64,000 bases of DNA. Origin: Chelativorans sp. ZYF759. Lineage in GTDB: Bacteria; Pseudomonadota; Alphaproteobacteria; Rhizobiales; Rhizobiaceae. The notes beneath the pieces are model-generated. The model saw only the letters and a program-made list of their open reading frames with translations, ran no database searches and was not told where the DNA came from. Positions within the stretch are counted from its first letter, which is position 1; every line of letters starts with the position of its first letter. The stretch spans positions 737-64,736 of the forward strand of contig NZ_WVVV01000020.1 of assembly GCF_012911015.1 (NCBI RefSeq). Direction: 5' to 3'. The position numbers and the translations under genes are program-made. This document shows, piece after piece, positions 16,700 through 24,244 of this stretch.

Positions 16700-16713
16700 T
16701 AATCAGATGATTA
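16700..16713. promoter_or_regulatory. Probable TetR operator TAATCA-GA-TGATTA
   Basis: A perfect inverted repeat with six-base arms and a two-base centre lies 37 bases upstream of the GTG chosen for tetR. It overlaps a second small palindrome (TGATT-T-AATCA). The position fits autorepression of the tetR-dctPQM-cyclase-BKACE-lactonase operon. Confidence 0.55.
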
Positions 16714-16967
16714 GACAGGCAGGGTCCGTTGTCAAGCTGGGAACTGCGGCCGCAAATCCGGTTGGCATCGGCGTGAGTGAATTTTGCGAGAAGGGACGGC
16801 TCGAGCTCACCCGGCTCGGCGCGATCGCCGCCCCGATCCGTCCCGGACTCATGTGCCGCATCAATGGCGAGAGAGGGTCCTGCCCGCGCGGGTCAAGCGC
16901 CAGAGTCCGCCAGGCGTTCCGCCTTCGCAGAGCCCACAACAATACCGCCGATCCTACAAAGAGAAGC

Positions 16968-17042
16968 TGGAGCGGGCGATGGGAATCGAACCCACGACAT
17001 CAAGCTTGGGAAGCTTGCGTTCTACCTCTGAACTACGCCCGC
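16968..17042 (-). tRNA. tRNA-Gly (anticodon CCC)
   Basis: The minus strand folds as a cloverleaf: acceptor GCGGGCG / CGCCCGC, D arm GTTC-AGAGGTA-GAAC, anticodon arm CAAGC-TTCCCAA-GCTTG, T arm GTGGG-TTCGATT-CCCAT, discriminator T and an encoded CCA. The loop TTCCCAA gives anticodon CCC, decoding GGG. The roughly 270 bases between it and the TetR operator hold nothing that I recognise. Confidence 0.95.
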
Positions 17043-17112
17043 GCCGGCATCATTAGTCCATTGAGGGAGGACCGTTTGTCAAGCGCCTGACGAGGCCCTC
17101 GAAACGGGGATG

Positions 17113-19086
17113 TTACGGTTGACGGTCGGCGACCGGTGTTTCATGCCGCGATCCGAAGAAGCGCCGCAGCCTCTCGCTTCTCTCGATCAGCAGCGCCCCG
17201 AAGACCTCTTCGCCCTTGGCTGACCAGTGGTCGGTGTCGGCATAGGTATACTCGCCGTCGATCACGAATTGCGAACGCCGCATCGGGCCCAGCAGGTCGA
17301 TCCGGGACAGATACTCAAACGAAGCCTGGCGTCGCTCGAGAACATCTTTGATCGTTTCATCGACGGAGATGATTTCGACGAGCCGGTCTCGCAGATAGTC
17401 AGGGCGGTCTCTTTTTCGCGAGACGGCGACAAATTTGTCGACTTCGAAATGTGGTTCCGATTTCGGCCCGACCCACAGGAGGGGAACGCCGTGACGGCCG
17501 ATTTCCTCGAGATAGGAAATGATCCTCTCCATGCCGTCTCGATCGACGGGAAGTCGCTCGTAATCTTCCAGCAGATAGCTTCCCTTCTGGGTGAAGACGA
17601 GGAGGTCGATCCTGTCGCTGTTGGCCGCAACGAATTCGCCCAGTTCGTCATAGAAGCAGGTCGGATCGGGATGGCTCGGTCGGCAGCCTGCAGCCTGGAC
17701 CGCGACGACATGCAGCCGCGAGCCCGCATGTGCCAGCGCATTGAACAGGTTCCCCGCGTGGCTGTCGCCGAAAACGAGAACGGCGTTGCCATGCCGCTCG
17801 AAGCAGCCATCGAATCGTTCCTGCAACTCTTCGGTCACCTGCGAACTGCGGAATTGACATTCGTCCTGAAGCTCGATCTGGCGGTGAGCGCTCGCCTGGA
17901 GACGCGCCGTCTCGGGTGGCAGCCGCCATTGCCAGCCCTCGCCAACAAGCACCGTGCCTCCGATTATCAGGAAAACAATGCCCGTCGCCGCCACGCCGGA
18001 CATGAAGCGGCGCTCTTCGCGCTTGCGACCGGCGGGATAGCGGAACGGCTGCTCGACCAGACGGTACATGGCGGCGGCCAGGATGAGCGAGACCGCCACC
18101 AGACCCAGCCGGTCGGCCGTCACCAGCGGCCGTCCGATCGTATAGCCGTAGAAGATCAGCAGCGGCCAGTGCACGAGATAGAGCGAATAGCTGATCCTGC
18201 CGATGCCCACCGCGAGAGAATTGGCAAGGAGCAGATGCGCCGTACGCGCTTGCCCCGCGTAGATCACCATGGCGGCACCGACCGTCGGCACCAGCATCAG
18301 GAGGCCGGGAAGATGCGTGTGTTCGGAATAGAGGTGGACCGCGCCGACGATCATGGCCAGGCCGATCAGGAAGACGGGTTCGAACCAGCGTCGATCAGCC
18401 GGCTGCAGGCGTACCGCCCATACCAGTGCGGCGCCGATGGCGAATTCGAAGGCACGGAAGGGGGTGAGGAAGAACGCTGCGGCGCGGTCTGCCCACAGCT
18501 CTGCCATGGCGAGGCTGGACAGGCCGACCACAAGCAGCCCCATGATCAGGACCGTCCGGCTGCGCAGCAGGACGAACACCAGCAGCAGGGGCCAGAACAG
18601 GTAGAACTGTTCTTCCACGCTGAGCGACCAGGTGTGCAGGAGTGCCTGGAACTCCTTGCCGACATCGAAATAGCCCTGCACGGAATAAAAGAAGATGTTG
18701 GATACCGACAGAACCGCGGTCATCAGTTCGCGTGCAAAGCGCTTCAGATGTTCGGGGGAGAAAATCAGGATCGCGGCGATGGAACTGGCCAGCAGCGTGA
18801 AGGCGAGCGCCGGGAAGAGCCTGCGGATGCGCCGCCCATAGAAGGGGGCGAACCGGAACGTTCCCGTGGCGGCATGTTCCTCCACGATAAGCCGAGTGAT
18901 CAGGAAGCCGCTGATGACGAAGAAGACATCGACGCCGACGAAGCCGCCGCCGAACCCCGGCCAGCCGAAATGAAACAGCACGACACTGAGCACCGCCACG
19001 GCACGCAACCCGTCAATGTCGGGGCGATAGTCGTGTCTGCGCGTGGGAACGGCGCTGGAGCGCGTCGAGTCTGAGGATTCTGGCAC
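17113..19086 (-). CDS. OafA/YrhL-type membrane acyltransferase with SGNH domain
   Basis: This 657-residue protein joins an N-terminal acyltransferase-3 domain to a C-terminal SGNH hydrolase-like domain. The first has about ten membrane segments, opens RPDIDGLRAVAVLSVVLFHFG, and has the conserved His-containing start and FFVISGFLITRLI. The second has VLVFGDSHAGNLFNAL near residue 430 and a late DTDHWS carrying the catalytic Asp/His. Such proteins O-acetylate lipopolysaccharide, exopolysaccharide or other surface glycans. A GTG start gives the N-terminus used here, with no clear ribosome site. It stands alone next to tRNA-Gly. Confidence 0.92.
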   Translation of the reverse strand: MPESSDSTRSSAVPTRRHDYRPDIDGLRAVAVLSVVLFHFGWPGFGGGFVGVDVFFVISGFLITRLIVEEHAATGTFRFAPFYGRRIRRLFPALAFTLLASSIAAILIFSPEHLKRFARELMTAVLSVSNIFFYSVQGYFDVGKEFQALLHTWSLSVEEQFYLFWPLLLVFVLLRSRTVLIMGLLVVGLSSLAMAELWADRAAAFFLTPFRAFEFAIGAALVWAVRLQPADRRWFEPVFLIGLAMIVGAVHLYSEHTHLPGLLMLVPTVGAAMVIYAGQARTAHLLLANSLAVGIGRISYSLYLVHWPLLIFYGYTIGRPLVTADRLGLVAVSLILAAAMYRLVEQPFRYPAGRKREERRFMSGVAATGIVFLIIGGTVLVGEGWQWRLPPETARLQASAHRQIELQDECQFRSSQVTEELQERFDGCFERHGNAVLVFGDSHAGNLFNALAHAGSRLHVVAVQAAGCRPSHPDPTCFYDELGEFVAANSDRIDLLVFTQKGSYLLEDYERLPVDRDGMERIISYLEEIGRHGVPLLWVGPKSEPHFEVDKFVAVSRKRDRPDYLRDRLVEIISVDETIKDVLERRQASFEYLSRIDLLGPMRRSQFVIDGEYTYADTDHWSAKGEEVFGALLIERSERLRRFFGSRHETPVADRQP

Positions 19087-19287
19087 GTCAGGCGAGTTGC
19101 ACAGCCCCCCCGGGCTGTCAATTCACGCTGCCCGTGATCGTGTAACAAGTTCGAGCATATCCGCGATCAGCGGTACGCCCGGGGCCACCGCGCGTCGGCG
19201 TCAGGCGGCCCGTCTGCCACGGCTTGACGGGCAGGCCGCCGCATCTCACTTCTGCCTTGAATCCAATCACGCCAGGGGACAGTGGCC

Positions 19288-20076
19288 ATGGCCGCACTCA
19301 AATCGCTCATCGAATCGCGCCGCTTCGACATGGTGATCACCGTACTGATCGTCATCAACGCAATCACGCTCGGGTTGGAGACCTCGGCCGAGGCCATGTC
19401 CGCTTTTGGGCCGGTGCTGATCGCCATCGACAGGCTCATTCTGGGTGTCTTCGTCCTGGAACTTCTGGCCCGCTTTGCGGTCTACCGGACTGATTTCTTC
19501 CGCGACCCGTGGCGCATCTTCGACCTCCTGGTGGTCTCCGTTGCTTTCGTGGCCGCAACCAGCAACCTGTCGGTGCTGCGCGCGCTGCGCATTCTGCGGG
19601 TCCTACGGCTGATCACCGTGGTGCCTTCCATGCGCCGGGTGGTCGGTGGGCTTGTCGCCGCCTTGCCGGGCATGGGATCGGTCGTCATGCTGCTCATGCT
19701 CGTCTATTACGTGTTTGCGGTGATGGCGACCAAGCTCTTCGCGGCCTCCTTCCCGGACTGGTTCGGATCACTCGGCGCGTCTGCCTATTCGCTGTTTCAG
19801 ATCATGACCCTGGAAAGCTGGTCGATGGGAATCGTGCGCCCCGTCATGGAAATCTACCCCTGGGCCTGGGTGTTCTTCATTCCTTTCATCGTGACGACGT
19901 CCTTTGCGGTCCTCAACCTGTTCATAGGCATCATCGTCTCGGCCATGCAGGAAGAAAGCGCGGAGGCAGCGGTGGCCGAGCGCGGGGCCGTGCATCACGA
20001 CCAGGAGGTTATCCTGGCGGAAATCCGCGCGCTACGCGAGGAAGTGAGGGCGTTGCGCTCGGGCAAGCCCGGCTGA
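19288..20076 (+). CDS. Bacterial voltage-gated sodium channel (BacNav type), copy 1
   Basis: This roughly 262-residue, six-helix ion channel has an S4 segment with arginines every third residue (RALRILRVLRLITVVPSMRR). Its selectivity-filter sequence TLESWSM is the TLESW signature of NaChBac-like sodium channels. It ends in a polar coiled coil (EEVRALRSG region) that tetramerises such channels. Translation may begin at the ATG at 19288 or at a GTG two codons earlier, with AGGGG upstream. A near-identical paralogue lies at 21324, after ppk2. The channel probably passes sodium in response to voltage and could serve motility or pH homeostasis. Confidence 0.9.
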   Translation: MAALKSLIESRRFDMVITVLIVINAITLGLETSAEAMSAFGPVLIAIDRLILGVFVLELLARFAVYRTDFFRDPWRIFDLLVVSVAFVAATSNLSVLRALRILRVLRLITVVPSMRRVVGGLVAALPGMGSVVMLLMLVYYVFAVMATKLFAASFPDWFGSLGASAYSLFQIMTLESWSMGIVRPVMEIYPWAWVFFIPFIVTTSFAVLNLFIGIIVSAMQEESAEAAVAERGAVHHDQEVILAEIRALREEVRALRSGKPG

Positions 20077-20177
20077 GTGCATGGACACACACCTGGCGCA
20101 ATTGATCTTGCGCAATTTCTTAGCCGGCTTCGCCTGTTAGGGTTGGACAGAGGACGTCGGTGCACGAGGGAACGCTG

Positions 20178-21215
20178 ATGGGGGAGGACAAGTCAGCCAC
20201 AAGCAGGGAGGGGCGCCTTGCGGCGAGGCGTCCCAGCCGCAATTCCCGCCCGCAGGAACCTGCCGGCGCGGCCGCCGAGCCTCTGGTGGCAGTTCTTGAG
20301 GAGAAGGCAGCTGCCGAGCCTGCCGCGTCGCCCGCCGGAACCCACCGACTTGCTGAACTGCGCCATGACCGGGACGAAATCCGGCGCCTTTTCGAGCAGG
20401 GTGAATATCCCTACCGCACCAAGGTCGCACGCCGCCCCTACGAGGCGAAGAAGGCGGAATTGCAGGTCGAGTTGCTGAAGCTCCAGGAATGGGTCAAGGC
20501 GAGCGGCGCCAAGATCGTGATGCTCTTCGAAGGGCGCGACGCTGCGGGCAAGGGCGGCACCATCAAACGCTTCACCGAGCATCTCAACCCGCGTGGGGCG
20601 CGGGTCGTCGCACTGGACAAGCCGACCGACCGGGAACGATCGCAATGGTACTTCCAACGCTATGTGGAGAACCTGCCGGCGGCCGGTGAAATGGTCTTGT
20701 TTGACCGATCCTGGTACAACCGCGCTGGCGTCGAGCGCGTGATGGGCTTCTGCACGCCAAACGAATATCTCGAATTCATGCGCCAGACGCCTGAGCTCGA
20801 GCGCATGATCGTGCGCAGCGGCATCATGCTTTTCAAATACTGGTTCTCGGTCACTCGGGACGAGCAGATACGCCGTTTCCAGTCCCGCGAGCACGAGCCG
20901 TTGAAACAGTGGAAGCTTTCGCCCATCGACCGGCAGTCGCTCGACAAGTGGGACGATTATACCGAGGCGAAGGAGGCGATGTTCTTCTATACCGACACCG
21001 CCGATGCCCCATGGACGATCATCAAGTCGAACGACAAGAAGAGGGCCCGCCTCAACTGCATGCGCCACTTCCTAAACTCGCTGCCTTATGACGGGAAGGA
21101 CCTGCAGGCCATCGGCCATGTGGACCCGCTGATCGTCGGGTCGGGCGGCGACGTGATCGGCAAGAGCGCGCATATTCTGGGCGCCAGCCTGCATCCCGGA
21201 CATCGCAAGTCCTGA
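20178..21215 (+). CDS. ppk2: Polyphosphate kinase 2
   Basis: PPK2 transfers phosphate between polyphosphate and nucleoside diphosphates, often forming GTP or ATP. The 345-residue protein has the Walker A-like EGRDAAGKGG at about residues 118-127, the Walker B-like DRSWYNR at about 176-182, and the lid segment QWYFQRYVENLPAAGEMVLF. A disordered Ala/Pro-rich head of about 60 residues precedes the domain. GAGGGAA before the ATG at 20178 favours that start over a GTG at 20160. The gene sits between two sodium-channel paralogues. Confidence 0.95.
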   Translation: MGEDKSATSREGRLAARRPSRNSRPQEPAGAAAEPLVAVLEEKAAAEPAASPAGTHRLAELRHDRDEIRRLFEQGEYPYRTKVARRPYEAKKAELQVELLKLQEWVKASGAKIVMLFEGRDAAGKGGTIKRFTEHLNPRGARVVALDKPTDRERSQWYFQRYVENLPAAGEMVLFDRSWYNRAGVERVMGFCTPNEYLEFMRQTPELERMIVRSGIMLFKYWFSVTRDEQIRRFQSREHEPLKQWKLSPIDRQSLDKWDDYTEAKEAMFFYTDTADAPWTIIKSNDKKRARLNCMRHFLNSLPYDGKDLQAIGHVDPLIVGSGGDVIGKSAHILGASLHPGHRKS

Positions 21216-21323
21216 CGCGGAACGGCTGACCGGTCCCGCGCCCTGCGATTGAAGCTTCCCGCTTGACTGGAATAGCGCGTCATCCCACTTGTGCGGCCAC
21301 TGGAATCGTTCGGGGAACAAGCC

Positions 21324-22115
21324 GTGGCCGCACTCAAGTCGCTCATCGAATCGCGTCGTTTCGAAATGGCGATCACGGTCCTTATCGTCATCAATGCCAT
21401 CACCTTGGGGCTTGAGACCTCTGCCGACGCGATGGCTGCCTTCGGCCCGTTGCTCGTCGCGCTCGACCGGATCATCCTGGCGGTATTCGTGCTGGAATTG
21501 CTGGCGCGCTTCGCGGTCTATCGGACCGAGTTCTTCCGCGATCCCTGGCGCATCTTCGATCTCCTGGTGGTGTCGATCGCCCTGGTTCCGGCCACGGGAA
21601 ACCTTTCGGTGTTGCGCGCCCTGAGAATCCTGCGCGTTCTGCGCCTCATCACCGTTGTTCCGTCGCTGAAGCGTGTCGTCGGCGGGCTGATGGCCGCGGT
21701 GCCGGGCATGGGGGCGGTCGTGCTTCTGCTGTCGCTCGTCTTCTACGTGTTCGCGGTGATGGCGACCAAGCTCTTTGCCGCCTCGTTCCCCGACTGGTTC
21801 GGCTCGATCGGCGCTTCAGCCTACTCGCTCTTTCAGATCATGACGCTCGAAAGCTGGTCGATGGGCATCGTGCGCCCGGTAATGGATGTCTATCCGTGGG
21901 CGTGGATTTTCTTCATCCCCTTCATCGTGACCACCTCCTTCGCCGTGCTCAATCTCTTCATCGGTATCATTGTCTCGGCGATGCAAGAGGAGAGCGAGGA
22001 GGCGGCCGTCGCCGAACGGGGCGCGATGCACCGCGAGCAGGAACTGATCCTTGCCGAGATCAGGGCGCTGCGCGACGAGGTGAAGGCATTGCGGACCGAC
22101 GCTCCGGGCGGATGA
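21324..22115 (+). CDS. Bacterial voltage-gated sodium channel (BacNav type), copy 2
   Basis: This is a paralogue of the channel at 19288, with long identical stretches such as SLIESRRF, ELLARFAVYRT, LRALRILRVLRLITVVPS and the filter TLESWSM. By eye the proteins are nearly nine-tenths identical and the DNA clearly less, so the duplication is not recent or codons have been re-sorted under selection. The start used here is a GTG at 21324, matching the first copy's VAALKS/MAALKS start, with GGGGA upstream. A GTG at 21291 is the alternative. The C-terminal coiled coil is preserved. Confidence 0.9.
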   Translation: MAALKSLIESRRFEMAITVLIVINAITLGLETSADAMAAFGPLLVALDRIILAVFVLELLARFAVYRTEFFRDPWRIFDLLVVSIALVPATGNLSVLRALRILRVLRLITVVPSLKRVVGGLMAAVPGMGAVVLLLSLVFYVFAVMATKLFAASFPDWFGSIGASAYSLFQIMTLESWSMGIVRPVMDVYPWAWIFFIPFIVTTSFAVLNLFIGIIVSAMQEESEEAAVAERGAMHREQELILAEIRALRDEVKALRTDAPGG

Positions 22116-22169
22116 CGCGGGTCCATGACCATGCTGCGGATTAACCATGTCCGGTATCGGTGCTTGATC

Positions 22170-22946
22170 ATGGTTAGCGGTTCCTTAATTTCGACGGTAG
22201 CCAATAGGAACCGTCTTTTGCCTTCCACCGCCATCCGCGCCGCGCGCGCCTTCTTCCAGCCCGTCGCCTCCAATCCCTACGAGAACGATCAGAGTCTGGA
22301 ATACAGTTTCCGCGCCCGGCGCTTCGCGCGCGTGCAATCACTTCTCGACGACATCATGCGCGAGAAGGAACATGTCGAAATCCTCGACATGGGCGGGACC
22401 GAGACCTACTGGCACATCGGTCGTGAGTTCCTTCGGCGCCACCGGTCACGGCTGCATATCACGCTGATAAACCCCCAGGAGCAGACGGTCTCGGACCGCG
22501 ACCTGTTCTCGGCGAGCCGTGAAAGCGCAGTGGATCCGCAACTGATGGCGGAGCGGCGGTTCGATTTGGTCCATTCCAATTCTGTGATCGAGCATGTCGG
22601 CAGCTGGTCCGAATTCGAGCTGTTTGCCCGGAACACCCGCCGGCTCGCGCCCCGCTATTTCGTCCAGACACCCAATTTCTGGTTTCCCTACGAGCCGCAT
22701 TTCCGCTTCCCCGGGTTCCAGTATCTGCCCAAGCGCCTGCGCGCCGAACTGCTGACCCGCTTCCAACTCGGCTTTTTCGACCGTATCGGTTCGCTGGAAG
22801 AGGCGCGCGAGATCGTCCACTACCACCGCCTGTTGTCGACGCGGGAGATGGGGACGCTCTTTCCAGACGGCGAGGTCGTTCATGAGAAATGGATGGGCGT
22901 CAACAAGTCGATCATGGCGATCCGGTCCGAGCCGCCGCTGACCTAG
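22170..22946 (+). CDS. Class I SAM-dependent methyltransferase-like protein
   Basis: The core VEILDMGGTETYWHIGREFL resembles the SAM-binding glycine loop, followed by RLHITLINPQE (second-strand region) and FDLVHSNSVIEHVGSWSEF (fourth-strand motif with the SNSVIEH of Methyltransf_11/12 proteins). The substrate is unknown. Start codons at 22125, 22170 and 22218 (a TTG preceded by AGGAA) are all possible. I give the middle one. An inverted repeat (TAACCATG / CATGGTTA, 22142-22176) covers the first two, which argues mildly for the TTG. The gene follows the second channel and is convergent with the dCTP deaminase gene. Confidence 0.7.
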   Translation: MVSGSLISTVANRNRLLPSTAIRAARAFFQPVASNPYENDQSLEYSFRARRFARVQSLLDDIMREKEHVEILDMGGTETYWHIGREFLRRHRSRLHITLINPQEQTVSDRDLFSASRESAVDPQLMAERRFDLVHSNSVIEHVGSWSEFELFARNTRRLAPRYFVQTPNFWFPYEPHFRFPGFQYLPKRLRAELLTRFQLGFFDRIGSLEEAREIVHYHRLLSTREMGTLFPDGEVVHEKWMGVNKSIMAIRSEPPLT

Positions 22947-22952
22947 TGGCGC

Positions 22953-24044
22953 TCAGGCGGCGCGAAAATGTTTCGACAGCTTCAGGCCCTGCGCCTGGTA
23001 ATTTGACTTGAGGTCCGTCCCGTAGAGCGCCTTCGGCAGCGCGGCCATGCGTTCGTAGACGAGCCGGCCGACGATCTGGCCATGCTCCAGGATGAAGGGC
23101 ACCTCGTGGCTGCGCACTTCGAGCACGGCTCGGCTGCCTGTCCCGCCTGCTGCTGAATGGCCGAAACCGGGATCAAAGAAGCCCGCATAATGCACCCGGA
23201 ATTCGCCCACCAGCGGGTCGAATGGGGTCATTTCAGCGGCGTAGCCGGGCGGTACATGGACTGCCTCGCGAGAGACCAGGATGTAGAACTCGTCGGGATC
23301 GAGGATGAGCTCGTTGCGCCCGCGCACCCTGACCGGTTCCCAATAGTCGAGAATGTCGTGGGCATCGCGCCTGTCGACGTCGATCAGGCCGGTATGTCGC
23401 TTGCCGCGATAGCCGACGAGACCGCCAACCTCACCCGAAAGGTCGATGGAGAGGGCGATGCCGCCGCCCGATATGTTCGGGCGTTCGGCAGCGACCAGCG
23501 TCTCGGCGGCATGGAGATCGTGAAGTTCGGCCTCGCTCAGCGTGCCGCCGCCCTGGCGGAACCGGACCTGAGACAGCCGCGAGCCGGCACGCGCCAGGAT
23601 CGGAAAGGTCCGCGGGCTGATTTCCAGGTAGAGCGGCCCGGAATAGCCGGCCGGGATCTTGTCGAATTCCTCGCCATTGTCCGACATGACGCGGGTGAAG
23701 ATGTCGAGCCTGCCCGTGGAGCTCTTCGGATTGGCGGAGGCCGAGATGTGGGCGGGAAGCTCCAGACTTTCCATCAGCGGCACGATGTAGACGCAGCCGG
23801 TTTCAAGGACCGCGCCCTCGGTGAGGTCGAACTGGTGCAGCTTCAGCCGCTCGAGCTTGTCGACCACGAGGCTGTCGGGACCCGGCAGGAAAGAGGCGCG
23901 CACCCGCCATGCCATGGCGCCCAGCCTCAGATCGAGGCTCGCCGGCTGAATCTGGTCCGCGTCCAGCGCACGCGTTGCCGTCAGTGCGCCCGTGTCGAAC
24001 AGGGCCGCGATCTCGTGGTCCGGGAGTATGCCTGCTTCGGCCAC
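22953..24044 (-). CDS. dcd: 2'-deoxycytidine 5'-triphosphate deaminase, long alphaproteobacterial form
   Basis: This enzyme converts dCTP to dUTP for thymidylate synthesis. The 363-residue protein is about twice the length of E. coli Dcd and looks like two Dcd/dUTPase-fold halves. The first is LDLRLGAMAWRVRASF to SSTGRLDIFTRVMSDNG, and the second is YFILVSREAVHVPPGYAAEM-like ILVSREAVHVPPGYAAEMTP to HYAGFFDPGFG. The latter resembles the Dcd catalytic region with its conserved AGFIDPG-type motif. It starts at GTG with GGAGAAACAG upstream. It is divergent from the metZ riboswitch, which begins only 80 bases away. Confidence 0.85.
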   Translation of the reverse strand: MAEAGILPDHEIAALFDTGALTATRALDADQIQPASLDLRLGAMAWRVRASFLPGPDSLVVDKLERLKLHQFDLTEGAVLETGCVYIVPLMESLELPAHISASANPKSSTGRLDIFTRVMSDNGEEFDKIPAGYSGPLYLEISPRTFPILARAGSRLSQVRFRQGGGTLSEAELHDLHAAETLVAAERPNISGGGIALSIDLSGEVGGLVGYRGKRHTGLIDVDRRDAHDILDYWEPVRVRGRNELILDPDEFYILVSREAVHVPPGYAAEMTPFDPLVGEFRVHYAGFFDPGFGHSAAGGTGSRAVLEVRSHEVPFILEHGQIVGRLVYERMAALPKALYGTDLKSNYQAQGLKLSKHFRAA

Positions 24045-24123
24045 CTGTTTCTCCGCATCTGGTCGGGTTCCTGCTTAGCTTTCCCGGCGATTGACGCAAG
24101 AAGCACGACGCACTAAAGCAGAT

Positions 24124-24182
24124 TTATCCCGTGGTGATTTGGCCGGCCGGCTTGCAGCCACGTTAAACAAGTCGCTAAATAG
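24124..24182 (+). promoter_or_regulatory. SAM-II (SAM-alpha) riboswitch upstream of metZ
   Basis: The stretch contains the conserved SAM-II core: CGTGGTGATTTGGCCGGCCG, then GCTTGCAGCCACG, then TTAAACAAGTCGCTAAA. CGTGG (24130-24134) pairs with CCACG (24158-24162), and the 3' part provides the pseudoknot strand. SAM-II riboswitches turn off methionine-synthesis genes in alphaproteobacteria when S-adenosylmethionine is plentiful. It lies 63 bases before the metZ start. Confidence 0.93.
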
Positions 24183-24244
24183 GGCCGAATTTCGGACCGG
24201 TTGCGACTTCCCGCGGCCGGTTTTTTGTTGTTTGGAACAGGCAT

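Noticed and set aside
17227-19074. 615-residue plus-strand frame
   Set aside because: Antisense to the acyltransferase/SGNH gene, with no recognisable domain.
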